Source of the DNA: Verrucomicrobiota bacterium
Lineage (GTDB): Bacteria; Verrucomicrobiota; Verrucomicrobiia; Chthoniobacterales; UBA10450
NCBI GenBank assembly: GCA_003218755.1
Contig: QHOK01000104.1
Coordinates: 1 to 35,589 of the forward strand
Reading direction: 5' to 3'
DNA length: 35,589 nt
Shown one piece after another: positions 18,675 to 28,667 of the stretch. The stretch's first letter is position 1; every line of letters starts with the position of its first letter. The notes beneath the pieces were generated by a model. That model did no database searches. It was not told where the DNA came from and saw only the letters and a list, made by a program, of their open reading frames with translations. The translations under genes and the position numbers were made by a program.

Positions 18675-21066
18675 ATGTCGAGTGTTGAAGAGCCGCATCT
18701 CCACCTTGAGGTCGGGCATATTTTGTTCCTGGACAGTGTCGGATACTCAAAGCTGCTCAGCGATGAACAAAAAGAGTTGGTTCAGAAGCTCAATCAGATT
18801 GTTCGAGAGACCGAGCAATTCCGTGCCGCCGAAGCTGAGGGAAAGTTGACACGTTTACCGACGGGCGATGGGATGGTGCTCGTCTTTACAAACAATCCTG
18901 AAGCGCCGGTGGAGTGCGCGCTAGAAATCAGCAAGGCGCTGCAAAGTCACCCGAAACTTAAAGTACGCATGGGCATTCACAGTGGCCCGGTCAATCCAGT
19001 CGCGGATGTGAACGATCAGTCCAATCTCCTCGGGGCTGGGATTAACGTGGCGCAGCGCGTCATGTATTGTGGCGATGCCGGACATATTCTCCTCTCGAAG
19101 CATTTCGCCGAAGACTTGGAGCAATATGCTCACTGGCGATCGCATTTGCACGACGTCGGAGAAGTCACAGGCAAGCATGGCCTGAGGGTGCCGCTTGTTA
19201 ATCTCTATACGGATGAACTCGGGAATTCAGCTCTGCCAGTGAAGTTGAGCCGAGCGAGAGCCGCTTTTCGAGTTAAATCTGCTGTTGTCGCAGCGTTGCT
19301 CCTGATTACGGCCCTCGGTGTTGCATTTTTGGATGTTTCGGCGCTCACAAGAGAAACTCATGAACGCGGCCGCGGCGATTCCTTACAAGAGCATCGCGGT
19401 CCTCCCTTTCGAGAATCTGAGCGAAGATAAAGCGAACGCCTATTTCGCGGACGGCACCCAGAATGAAATTCTAACCAAGCTCGCTGGTATCGGCGACCTG
19501 AAAGTTATCTCGCGGACTTCCTCCGCCAAATATAAAAGCAAGCCAGAAGACTTGAAGACAGTGGCTCGCGAACTCGGCGTGGCCACCGTACTTGAAGGCA
19601 CCGTGCAAAAGGCTGGCGACAAAGTGCGGGTAAATGTGCAACTCCTCGATGCGCGCAGCGACACGCATCTCTGGGCGAAGAGTTATGATCGTAACCTGAG
19701 CGATATTTTTACAGTCGAGAGCGACGTGGCGCAGGAGATTGCCGATGCGCTACAGGCGAAGCTTTCGCCGAGCCAGGCGAAGGCCTTGGCCGAAGCGCCC
19801 ACGCGTGACACGGAAGCTTATGATCTGTTTTTGAAAGGTGAATACCAGCAACGCCAGGCCGAAAACACAGAAAACGTAGATTTTTTCGATCATGCCGAAG
19901 CTTTCTATCGGCAAGCGCTGGCGCGGGATCCGAGTTTTGCCCTTGCGTATGCGCGACTCGCTTACAGCCGATTGAATCGGCACTGGTTTAGCACCCGTCT
20001 GACTTCGGCACAATTGGAGGAGGTAAAGTCTAATATCGACCGGGCACTAGCGATTGCTCCAGATTTGCCGGAGGCACACCTGGCGATGGGAGTATTTCAT
20101 TACTGGGGCCATCGTGACTATGATTCTGCCTTGAGAGCACTGGACCGGGCTATCGAACTCCAGCCAAGTAGCTCCGATAGTCGTACGTTCCGGGCGGCCA
20201 TTTATCGTCGCCGCGGTGAACGGCGCCGCTCGCTTGCCGAATTCGAGCGCGCGTTGGAGCTCGATCCGCGCGAGAGTTCGATTCCTACTGAGATCGGCAA
20301 TTCGTATCTTGACCTTCGTCGTTGGAGCGATGCTGAACAAGCGCTTAGCCGCGCTTTAGCGCTCGACCCGCATAATATAAATGCATCTTACCACCTTGGA
20401 GTTACCTATATCAATGGCAGCGGCGATATTGAGCGCGCCAGGCGAAGGTGGAAGGAAGGACCGGAGGACCCCAAAGGGCAAGTTAGCCAGTACGGCGTTT
20501 TGATTTCTCAGATGATTCGGGAGGATGTGTATCTCGACGTGCTAGAGAGACATTTCGCTGATGCTCTTAAGGCGTCGGACGTTGCACGGACCGACACAGC
20601 CGACGGGCGCCTAAGGAAGCTAAAGGCGCGAATTGGGATTCAGGTGCTTGCCGGCCAAAATGCGGCAACAAGACCGCAGTGCGAGCAAGCACGCGTCTTA
20701 CTCGAATCTCAGCGAGCCGAGCGGCCAGAAGACCGCACATCGGTAACAGAGTTAGCCTGGGTTTACGTTTGCCTCGGACGTTACGCCGATGCGCTCCGCG
20801 TCGCGCGAGAAGCGGCAGAGGCATTGCCAATGGAAAAAGATGCGATTGTCGGCGCAAATTTTCTTTTAGGACTAGCCCAAATCGAAGCGCACACTGGACA
20901 GTCCGAAGAGGCGATAAAAATACTCGGGCAGCTACTGAAAGTCCCTGCCGGAGAATACGTTTCTGTTACGCGTCTGAAGATCGATCCCGTCTGGGACCCG
21001 ATCCGTAACGATGCAGGTTTTCAAAAACTCCTTTCCGAACCAGAGCCAGAAACTGTCTACAAGTAG
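18675..21066 (+). pseudogene. Class III nucleotidyl cyclase + TM + TolB/FlgO-like + TPR protein, split by an apparent +1 frameshift
   Basis: ORF1 18675-19430 (FLDSVGYSKLL, PTGDGMVLVF, GAGINVAQRVM, then a TM segment) and ORF2 19318-21066 (KSIAVLPFENLSEDKANAYFADGTQNEILTKL..., TPRs) join naturally at the T5 run 19326-19330. Confidence 0.75.
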
Positions 21067-21067
21067 C

Positions 21068-21173
21068 GAATTGCAAAAGTAGTACCGCTTCCAGCGCAGT
21101 GATTCGCATTTACGATGACACCGATATCGTGATCGAGACGCACGAGCAGGCGGCGATTTCAAAAAGCCGGTGA
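21068..21173 (+). pseudogene. Short gene relic, copy A
   Basis: Resembles copy B at 22721-22833: gaattgc...gtgatcgagacgcacgagcaggcggcgatttcaaaaag; reads VIRIYDDTDIVIETHEQAAISKSR*. Confidence 0.45.
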
Positions 21174-21255
21174 GCTTTTTGATCGCGCTCGGCACAAACC
21201 TATTTTAACATCGCGGATAAGACGGAATTATTCGATAGCATGTTATAGAAGTAGT

Positions 21256-21858
21256 ATGGCCAGAAAGAGCTTCGTACCACTTACACTAGTCTCGCTATGC
21301 CTCCTGGTGTCGATTGATACGAGCCAAGTGATGGCTGCTAACATGCGCACCTTTATAGAAGCTGTTCGGAGAAAGGCGACTGTCGTCTACGTTGGCTCTG
21401 TTAAGGAAGTGCACCTGCTGACACGAACAAAGTTCGACATCAAAGCACGGGCAGTTGTGGACGTCTTAGCGGTTGTGCGAGGTCCTGGCATGAACCCGCG
21501 TGAGGCTACTATCGAATATTCGAGTTTTGACGACAAAACGCCAATGTTAGAGGGTGGCCCACAGTATCAACTACGGCCTGGCGTCAAGGTTGTGGTCTTT
21601 GCAAACTCCTTCGCAAGCCCCATTCCGCCTGGATATCTTTTGCAGGGTAGCCGCGACGAGTTGCTGCAACGTGTTGTAACACTCCGCGATGCCCTGAGGT
21701 ATTCAGGTCGAATTGTACGACAAGCTTTGCGCGTACCTCCGTGCATCCAAATAACGGATCTATTGCAGAGGAGGATGGATACAAGTTTGCGCGCTTGTTC
21801 CGATAGGCCAAATCGCCTCGAAATGGGTATCGTCACGCTACGATATTGGCACCTGTGA
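21256..21858 (+). CDS. Hypothetical exported protein
   Basis: 200 aa; N-terminal signal-like MARKSFVPLTLVSLCLLVSIDTSQVMAA. Confidence 0.55.
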   Translation: MARKSFVPLTLVSLCLLVSIDTSQVMAANMRTFIEAVRRKATVVYVGSVKEVHLLTRTKFDIKARAVVDVLAVVRGPGMNPREATIEYSSFDDKTPMLEGGPQYQLRPGVKVVVFANSFASPIPPGYLLQGSRDELLQRVVTLRDALRYSGRIVRQALRVPPCIQITDLLQRRMDTSLRACSDRPNRLEMGIVTLRYWHL

Positions 21859-22649
21859 ACTGGTTGGCGCGCCTATCACTGCTTCTTGGCCTAAACGCTG
21901 TGCCCGTTGTTGGAGTAGCGGGCGCAGGTTGGACAAATGCCACCGCTCTCGTTCTCTACTGGTGCGAGACGGTGATTCTCGTACTTTTGGTCGCGCTCAG
22001 GATTCGCTTACATCGGCGGTGGACGAACAAACGCTGTCACTACTGCGAGACGCTCGTCAAAATCACTCGAAATGGTTTGAGTAGAACTGAAAGATCGACC
22101 GGCTACTTCGGTACAAGTTTCATCGCAGTGGCCCTGACGTTCGCTACGGCTCAAGCTGTCTTTCTGAGTTTCGTTCTATATAAAACTCATCTCCTGGATA
22201 ACGTAAGTTTTACGCAGCTGATACAGGGATTGGCAGCAACCGCGATGTTTCTGTGTGTTGAATTTCTCATCGACCTGAGAGGGCTTCGTGAACGCCCATT
22301 CGCATGGATTCGAGACATGAGTAACGCGGTGCTTTGGCGAGTGTTTCTTGTGCAGATCGTCATCATTTGCGGTGTTGTTGGAATCGCGTGGCTCGGACTT
22401 CCCCGGATCACACTCATCACGTTTGTCGCTTTAAAGCTCTACACGGATGCGACATCTCAATTACCTCAATATGACCCGGCGGAAGCGCCGGCCTGGGTGG
22501 TTTGCGTGTTCGGAAATGGTTTCGCCCGATATTGGCGCGCCGCGAAACGCGTCGAGAAAGCCCGTGCAGCGGCCGAAGAGGAAATCTTCTACGGCCGACC
22601 GATGCCTTTGGAGAAGACGCCAAATCAAAGGACGGACATTTTGGCTTGA
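21846..22649 (+). CDS. Multi-pass membrane protein, DUF6498-like
   Basis: WLARLSLLLGLNAVPVVGVAGAGWTNATALVLYWCETVILVLLVALRI; the track start (TTG 21846) overlaps the upstream ORF. Confidence 0.6.
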   Translation: MAPVNWLARLSLLLGLNAVPVVGVAGAGWTNATALVLYWCETVILVLLVALRIRLHRRWTNKRCHYCETLVKITRNGLSRTERSTGYFGTSFIAVALTFATAQAVFLSFVLYKTHLLDNVSFTQLIQGLAATAMFLCVEFLIDLRGLRERPFAWIRDMSNAVLWRVFLVQIVIICGVVGIAWLGLPRITLITFVALKLYTDATSQLPQYDPAEAPAWVVCVFGNGFARYWRAAKRVEKARAAAEEEIFYGRPMPLEKTPNQRTDILA

Positions 22650-22720
22650 CGGCCTGCAAGTGAAGCGCTGTGTTTGCGCTCTTTTCCGTGAACTGATCCT
22701 GACGCGATCGGCAATACCGT

Positions 22721-22833
22721 GAATTGCGCGAAGTTGCACAATTGTTCACGTAGTGCTGCGATTCACTTTACGGTGAAGCTGGCGACCGGTGACCGAGACG
22801 CATCAGCAAGTTGGCGACTTCAAGGAGTGGTAA
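22721..22833 (+). pseudogene. Short gene relic, copy B (in-frame stop)
   Basis: gaattgc...ggtgaccgagacgcatcagcaagttggcgacttcaaggagtggtaa; reads ...TETHQQVGDFKEW*. Confidence 0.45.
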
Positions 22834-22936
22834 ATTTTTTTCATCGCACCGGGCATCTGTTCCTTGGTAACTTTCGTCGCGGGTCCAAGAGAACGAAGAA
22901 AGCCGGATGACATCTCGCGCCGCGCAATGAAATGGT

Positions 22937-23149
22937 ATGGAAACGATCCGAGATAACGACCACAGCGACCGAGTAATTAAAAAATGCCAGCGCATTGCCG
23001 GACTGAAAGCCCTGCTCAAAGAATGGGAGCTATCCGATAATCTTGATCTTGATTATATTCGAGGACTGAAGGCGCGACTGCTATCTGTCAAAAATCAACT
23101 GAAGAACATGTGCGGTCATGACGGGTCAGAGGGAATGGACGATTGGTAG
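22937..23149 (+). CDS. Small hypothetical protein (70 aa)
   Basis: ATG-started ORF with helical, charged composition; no family recognised. Confidence 0.4.
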   Translation: METIRDNDHSDRVIKKCQRIAGLKALLKEWELSDNLDLDYIRGLKARLLSVKNQLKNMCGHDGSEGMDDW

Positions 23150-23229
23150 TTAGTGAGCAAAGCAGAAAGCGCCCCGCGGCGAAGCGTGACGGCTGATTGC
23201 CAAATACTGCTAGTTTGGCCCGCGCAGTT

Positions 23230-23340
23230 TTACTGATTATTGAGAATCGTTTGCGGTGCAGGTTTACTCACTTCAGCAGTTAAGGCTATAAAACCTGCTG
23301 CTATAGCAGTGGCCACTTTCGTTTCGACAGATAATTTCAT
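23230..23340 (-). CDS. Small 36 aa hydrophobic protein (below the ORF-track cutoff)
   Basis: MKLSVETKVATAIAAGFIALTAEVSKPAPQTILNNQ; purine-rich aaggggaag just upstream of the ATG. Confidence 0.45.
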   Translation of the reverse strand: MKLSVETKVATAIAAGFIALTAEVSKPAPQTILNNQ

Positions 23341-23510
23341 ATCTTCCCCTTGTTGATGGTTTCATCTCGCCCTCGCCGATCGACGACTCTTTGCCGCACA
23401 GCTCCCTTTTCGCCTTCTTTGATCAGCGAGAAAACTGCTCGTTCGCAAGGACGAGTCACTTCAATCTCCTGAAACGAGGGCTTCCTTTGTTGGTACCGTT
23501 CGAATTCCAC
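23337..23510 (-). CDS. Possible 57 aa protein overlapping the next start by ATGA
   Basis: GTG-started VEFERYQQRKPSFQEIEVTRPCERAVFSLIKEGEKGAVRQRVVDRRGRDETINKGKI; stop TGA overlaps ATG at 23340. Confidence 0.3.
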   Translation of the reverse strand: MEFERYQQRKPSFQEIEVTRPCERAVFSLIKEGEKGAVRQRVVDRRGRDETINKGKI

Positions 23511-23721
23511 CGCGCCGATGGATGTCCGCCTGGTCGCGCAGATGCCTAGACTTCAAAAAACATCGAACGTCGCGGCATTGGTAACGTTCTGCGAGAGATG
23601 AAGCTCTGATTTTAGTCTCTCAATGCCTACCGCCACGTCGTCACGAAGAATTTTTATGCTTAATATGTTAGTAGCACTTCGTTGCGACGACATCACCACC
23701 CACGGACACTAGTTCAAAAAA

Positions 23722-25929
23722 TCACCGTTCCAACTTAAACGCCAGGGTCGCCAGGGGCGGTAAGTGAACGAGGATCGAATGTTCGCGACCCATCCAGGGA
23801 ACATCCTCGCTTTGGACGCCGCCGAGATTTCCGACGTTGCTGCCGCCATATGTTTCAGCATCGGTGTTGATGAGCTCACGATAGAAGCCGGATTCGGGGA
23901 CGCCTAGCCGGTAGTTGTAGCGCACCACTGGCGTAGCGTTCACTACGAAGGCGACCACGTCGCCCTCGCGCGATTTTCTCAGGAATGACACAACGCTGTT
24001 ATCGGCGTCATGAAAATCGATCCAATCGAATCCTTCGTAACTATCGTCGAGCTGCCAAAGCGCCGGTTCGCTTTTGTAAACGTAATTCAAATGTTGCACC
24101 AGCCGGCGCACGCCATCGTGTCGGGGGAGATTGAGCAGTTGCCAGTCGAGACTCGTGTCGTGGTTCCATTCGTTCCGCTGGCCGAATTCGCCGCCCATGA
24201 ACAGCAGTTTTTTCCCGGGATGACCGTACATCCACGCCAGAAACATCCGGAGATTGGCAAACTTCTGCCATTCGTCGCCCGGCATCTTGGATAACAACGA
24301 GCGCTTCCCGTACACCACTTCATCGTGGCTGAGCACAAGGATGAAGTTCTCCTGGAAAGCGTAGAGCAGCGAGAAGGTGATGTTACCGTGATGATAGCGC
24401 CGGTAAATCGGGTCGATGCTCATGTATTGCAGGAAATCGTGCATCCAGCCCATGTTCCATTTGAAACCGAACCCGAGCCCGCCCAGATAAGTCGGACGCG
24501 ATACCCCCGGCCAGTCGGTTGATTCCTCGGCGATGGTCATGATCCCAGGGAACCGCTCGTAGCAAACTTCGTTGAAGCGTTTCAGAAAATAGATGGCGTC
24601 GAGATTCTCGCGGCCGCCGTGAACGTTCGGGATCCATTGGCCGGGTTTTCGTGAATAGTCGAGGTAAAGCATCGAAGCTACGGCGTCCACGCGCAGACCG
24701 TCGATGTGATATTTGTCGAACCAGAAGAGCGCGTTGCCGATAAGAAAATTGCGCACCTCGCTGCGGCCGAAATTGAAAATGAGCGTGCCCCAATCCTGAT
24801 GCTCGCCCTGGCGCGGGTCCATGTGTTCGTAGAGATCGGTGCCATCAAATTCGGCCAGCGCGTGAGCGTCCTTTGGAAAATGCGCAGGCACCCAGTCCAT
24901 GATCACGCCAATGCCGGCTTGATGACATTTGTCGATGAAATGGCGGAGGTCGTCAGGCGGACCGAACCGACTGGTGGGCGCATAATAATTTGTGACCTGA
25001 TAACCCCACGAACCTTCGAAGGGATGCTCGGCAACCGGCAACAACTCGATGTGCGTGTAACCCATTTCGAGCGCGTACGGCAGCAACTCCTCGGCAAGTT
25101 CGAGATAACTGAGCTGGCGATTTCCTTCTTCAGTTTTGCGACGCCATGAGCCGAGGTGCACTTCGTAAATGCTGATGGCGCTCCTCGGCCAATCCCGCGT
25201 TCGGCGCGATTCCATCCACGCGCTATCGTTCCATGTGTAACGTTCCAGATCGTACACCAGCGATGCGGTCGATTTGCCATGCTGATTGAAAAATGCGAAC
25301 GGATCGCTCTTAAGCAGCAGTGCGCCGGTCTGACCGCGGATTTCGAATTTGTAGTGCACGCCTTGCTTGAGCCCGGGCAAAAATAATTCCCACACACCGC
25401 TGCCGATAAGTTTGCGCATGGGATTGACCCGGCCATCCCAGTTATTGAAATCGCCGACGACGCTCACGCGTTGCGCATTGGGCGCCCATACAGCGAAATA
25501 AACGCCTGCCGCGTCGCCGATCGTGCGCAAATGCGCGCCAAATTTCTCGTAAATTTTCCAGTGTTGCCCTTCGGCGAATAGATGCAGATCGACCTCGCCC
25601 ATGATTGGCCCGTACTGATAAGGATCGCGCGTGCGCTGCTGCGATCCATCCCAGCTAATGATCTGGAGATGATATGGGACATCGCGCGGCGCGCCGGCGA
25701 TAGTCGCACAAAAGAATCCGTCCTGATGAATTCGCTCAGCCGCTATCGGCTTCTCCGGTTCTCGATCCAACACTATATCAATCACGCGCGCGTCCGGGCG
25801 AAAGATCCGGACCTCCAAATCATCGCCAACTCGATGCGGACCCAGCAGGCGGAACGGATCGGAGTGAGTTCCGCGCACGAAGCGGCTCACCTCGTCACGC
25901 GGCAGTCCCGCGATGTCGAAAGCTTTCAT
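23722..25929 (-). CDS. glgB: 1,4-alpha-glucan branching enzyme
   Basis: [64 protein letters not shown]. Confidence 0.97.
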   Translation of the reverse strand: MKAFDIAGLPRDEVSRFVRGTHSDPFRLLGPHRVGDDLEVRIFRPDARVIDIVLDREPEKPIAAERIHQDGFFCATIAGAPRDVPYHLQIISWDGSQQRTRDPYQYGPIMGEVDLHLFAEGQHWKIYEKFGAHLRTIGDAAGVYFAVWAPNAQRVSVVGDFNNWDGRVNPMRKLIGSGVWELFLPGLKQGVHYKFEIRGQTGALLLKSDPFAFFNQHGKSTASLVYDLERYTWNDSAWMESRRTRDWPRSAISIYEVHLGSWRRKTEEGNRQLSYLELAEELLPYALEMGYTHIELLPVAEHPFEGSWGYQVTNYYAPTSRFGPPDDLRHFIDKCHQAGIGVIMDWVPAHFPKDAHALAEFDGTDLYEHMDPRQGEHQDWGTLIFNFGRSEVRNFLIGNALFWFDKYHIDGLRVDAVASMLYLDYSRKPGQWIPNVHGGRENLDAIYFLKRFNEVCYERFPGIMTIAEESTDWPGVSRPTYLGGLGFGFKWNMGWMHDFLQYMSIDPIYRRYHHGNITFSLLYAFQENFILVLSHDEVVYGKRSLLSKMPGDEWQKFANLRMFLAWMYGHPGKKLLFMGGEFGQRNEWNHDTSLDWQLLNLPRHDGVRRLVQHLNYVYKSEPALWQLDDSYEGFDWIDFHDADNSVVSFLRKSREGDVVAFVVNATPVVRYNYRLGVPESGFYRELINTDAETYGGSNVGNLGGVQSEDVPWMGREHSILVHLPPLATLAFKLER

Positions 25930-26050
25930 ACGTTCTCTTACACCTTTGAAGCGGTAAAACGGATTGCTTCGCGCTGCAACGTTACAACGCGCGCAGACGC
26001 GCAACGCGCCAGCGGTCTGCGATAACTACAGAAAGGAGAATAACACTGCC

Positions 26051-26263
26051 ATGGCTAAAGTCGTTAAAGTTATTGAACTGATGTCACAATCGCCGAAGAG
26101 CTGGGAAGACGCCGCGCAAGGCGCAGCAAAGGAAGCCTCGAAAACCCTGCGGAACATTCGCTCGATTTACATCAAGGAATTCACCGCTGAAGTGCAAGAC
26201 GGCAAAATCACAAACTATCGCATCAACGCAAAGGTCAGTTTCGATTTGGAGACGGAAGGCTGA
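26051..26263 (+). CDS. Dodecin family protein
   Basis: MAKVVKVIELMSQSPKSWEDAAQGAAKEASKTLRNIRSIYIKEFTAEVQDGKITNYRINAKVSFDLE. Confidence 0.93.
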   Translation: MAKVVKVIELMSQSPKSWEDAAQGAAKEASKTLRNIRSIYIKEFTAEVQDGKITNYRINAKVSFDLETEG

Positions 26264-26271
26264 GGCAGGCC

Positions 26272-26346
26272 TGTAGACGCTTCGCTGTGCGAAGTGCGGC
26301 GTTCGCGTGGCAATCGGATCACGTCGCTCGCAGAGCGACGGCTACA
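26272..26346. repeat. REP-like convergent hairpin pair (TGTAGacg-cttcgc-tgt-gcgaag; cgtcgctc-gca-gagcgacg-gCTACA)
   Basis: 6 and 8 bp perfect stems, 3 nt loops, between convergent dodecin and lysS. Confidence 0.8.
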
Positions 26347-27799
26347 GTTTTCTCGGCCTTAATAAAGGAAACAGGATCACGTCTCGGATGGACTCTGCGC
26401 CGGTGAGCAACATCGTGAGCCTATCCATGCCGATGCCGATGCCGCCGGCCGGCGGCATGCCGTGCTCAAGCGCGAGTAAAAATTCCTCGTCAACGCTTTG
26501 CTTCTCTTCCCCGGCCTGTTCGAGCAGACGCTGACGTTGTACAAGTGGATCGTTTAATTCGCTGTAACCAGGAGCGATTTCCACACCGTTAATGATCAGT
26601 TCAAAAACATCCACGAGCGAGTTGTCAGCTGCATTTTGTTTTGCCAGCGGCACCAGCTCTTTCGGGCAGTGCGTCACAAACAGAGGATCGATCGTCTTCT
26701 CCTCAACGAGTTTTTCCAACACGTGCTGCGTCACCTCGAAATCGGCCAGTTGCGGCAGGATTTCCAATTTGAATTTATTGGTCGCGCGTTCCCGCCGCTG
26801 CTCGCTGGAGAGCTCGAACCAATCTTTGCCGGCAACTACCCGCACCACATCGTGGTAGCGCGTCCGGCGCCAGGGCCGTTGCAAATTGACGGTGCGGACG
26901 ATCTTCCCGTCAGCGTCTCGATGCTCAATTGTTAGTGACCCGCAGATTTTCTCGGCGAGATAACAAATCAGTTCTTCAACGAGATTCGCCATCTTCTCGA
27001 AATCAGCATACGCCCAGTAGGCTTCGAGCATCGTGAATTCGGGATTGTGTTTTCTAGAAATGCCTTCGTTTCGAAAGTTACGGTTGATTTCGAATACCTT
27101 ATTGAACCCGCCCACGAGCAAACGTTTCAGATAAAGTTCGAGCGCAATGCGCAGGTAAAGATCGAGGCCGAGCGCCTTGTGATGCGTTCTGAATGGTTCG
27201 GCGGCCGCGCCTCCAGCGATCGTTTGCAAAATTGGCGTCTCGACTTCGACGAAGCCGCGCTCCTCTAGAAAGCGCCTGGTTTCGCGCACAATGGCGATGC
27301 GCTTTTCGAAAACTGCGCGGGACCACTCGTTGGTGATAAGATCGAGATAGCGTTGGCGGTACCGCGCTTCAATGTCCTGTAATCCATGCCATTTCTCCGG
27401 GAGCGGCCGCAAAGCCTTCGTAAGCAACCGGAACGTGCGCGCCTTCAACGTCGGTTCGCCGCTTTTCGTAACAAAACATGGTCCTTCAACTCCGATAAGA
27501 TCGCCAATATCTAACAGGCGAAAAAGATCGATTAGCTCCGGTCCAACTTCCTTTGCGTGAATATAGATTTGAATCCGCCCGGTTGCATCGCGCAGGTCGA
27601 AGAAGTGGCTTTTGCCCATATCGCGATGTGCGGTGATGCGGCCCGCCGCACGAAGGGTCTCGCCTTCTTTAAATCGCTCGCGTACCTCCGCAATGGAGCC
27701 GCTTACCTCAAAACCAGAACTGAACGGCTCGATGCCTTTTGCGCGGAGGGCATCGAGCTTTTTGCGCCGCAGCGCGATCAGCTCGTTTTTTTCTTCCAT
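26342..27799 (-). CDS. lysS: Lysine--tRNA ligase (class II)
   Basis: RYRQRYLDLI, FVEVETPILQ, RNEGISRKHNPEFTMLEAYWAYAD, GGIGIGMDRLTMLLT. Confidence 0.97.
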   Translation of the reverse strand: MEEKNELIALRRKKLDALRAKGIEPFSSGFEVSGSIAEVRERFKEGETLRAAGRITAHRDMGKSHFFDLRDATGRIQIYIHAKEVGPELIDLFRLLDIGDLIGVEGPCFVTKSGEPTLKARTFRLLTKALRPLPEKWHGLQDIEARYRQRYLDLITNEWSRAVFEKRIAIVRETRRFLEERGFVEVETPILQTIAGGAAAEPFRTHHKALGLDLYLRIALELYLKRLLVGGFNKVFEINRNFRNEGISRKHNPEFTMLEAYWAYADFEKMANLVEELICYLAEKICGSLTIEHRDADGKIVRTVNLQRPWRRTRYHDVVRVVAGKDWFELSSEQRRERATNKFKLEILPQLADFEVTQHVLEKLVEEKTIDPLFVTHCPKELVPLAKQNAADNSLVDVFELIINGVEIAPGYSELNDPLVQRQRLLEQAGEEKQSVDEEFLLALEHGMPPAGGIGIGMDRLTMLLTGAESIRDVILFPLLRPRKL

Positions 27800-27911
27800 G
27801 TTCGGATAGCGAATGTAAAGCGCCGCCAAAAAATGAACAGTCAGAATGCGGCGCTAAGCGTTGAAGCGTTAAACATTGAAGCGGAGCGGGAAAGCGCAAA
27901 GCGTCTTTTCA

Positions 27912-27943
27912 ACGCTTTAACCGTTCAACGCGTCAATCGATCA
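27912..27943. repeat. Octamer tandem array (CGCTTTAA, CCGTTCAA, CGCGTCAA, TCGATCAA); opposite-orientation copies at about 27857-27883
   Basis: Period-8 pattern in the divergent lysS/ACT-gene intergenic region. Confidence 0.55.
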
Positions 27944-28031
27944 ACGAATATATTGGTTTGCCAACAAAACACCAAGAATGAGATAGTTTGTCCAGCGCGC
28001 CCAGGAGTTCGGTCATGGCGTCATTACCCAA

Positions 28032-28502
28032 ATGACTGTTAATCTGCCGGAAACAACTTCAAAAATGGAAGGACCGCTGGTGAAGCAGTTCTCCGTGTTC
28101 CTGCCGAACAAGGTTGGGGCGATGTTAGAAATTGTGAAGCTGCTGAACATGCAGGACACCCATGTTGTGGCCCTGAGCGTATCGGAATCTACCGACTCGG
28201 CCATTGCGCGGATAATCGCGAGCGATCCGGCGCGCGTGGAGAAATTGTTCCGGGAAAAAAATGTTCCTTTCGGCGTTAGCCAGGTGGTGGTGGTGGAGAT
28301 GCGAGAAGTCGCTACTCAACTGGTGAAACTGCTCGCAGCATTGGTGATGGCGGAGGTCAACGTCCATTTCGCTTATCCGTTGCTGATCCGGCCGCGCGGC
28401 TTCGCCGCGATCGCGTTGCACGTTGACGATACGGAATGCGCATCCTCGGTGCTGATAGGCGAAGGATTCAAAATGCTGAGCCAAGACGACATTACGCGAT
28501 AG
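28032..28502 (+). CDS. Tandem ACT-domain protein
   Basis: QFSVFLPNKVGAMLEIVKLLNMQDTHVVALSVSESTDSAIARII and a second ACT-like half. Confidence 0.75.
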   Translation: MTVNLPETTSKMEGPLVKQFSVFLPNKVGAMLEIVKLLNMQDTHVVALSVSESTDSAIARIIASDPARVEKLFREKNVPFGVSQVVVVEMREVATQLVKLLAALVMAEVNVHFAYPLLIRPRGFAAIALHVDDTECASSVLIGEGFKMLSQDDITR

Positions 28503-28573
28503 AAATCGGACAGGCCCAAGTGATTCGTTAAAACAGTTACCTCGTAACATTGCAGGATTTCGCCTCTTGTAAC

Positions 28574-28605
28574 CGTTGGAACTTTTTAACTTTCTAACGA
28601 TTTAA
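28574..28605. repeat. Octamer tandem array (CGTTGGAA, CTTTTTAA, CTTTCTAA, CGATTTAA)
   Basis: Four contiguous 8-mers upstream of the TPR-protein gene. Confidence 0.6.
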
Positions 28606-28667
28606 CGTGGCGCGGCCTGTTGACAGGCTGGCAAAGGCGCGCTTACAGAACTGGGTTTATTGCCGCT

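Noticed and set aside
24383-25436. Several 80-177 aa ORFs on both strands within glgB
   Set aside because: Overlap a diagnostic glgB frame throughout; shadow ORFs.
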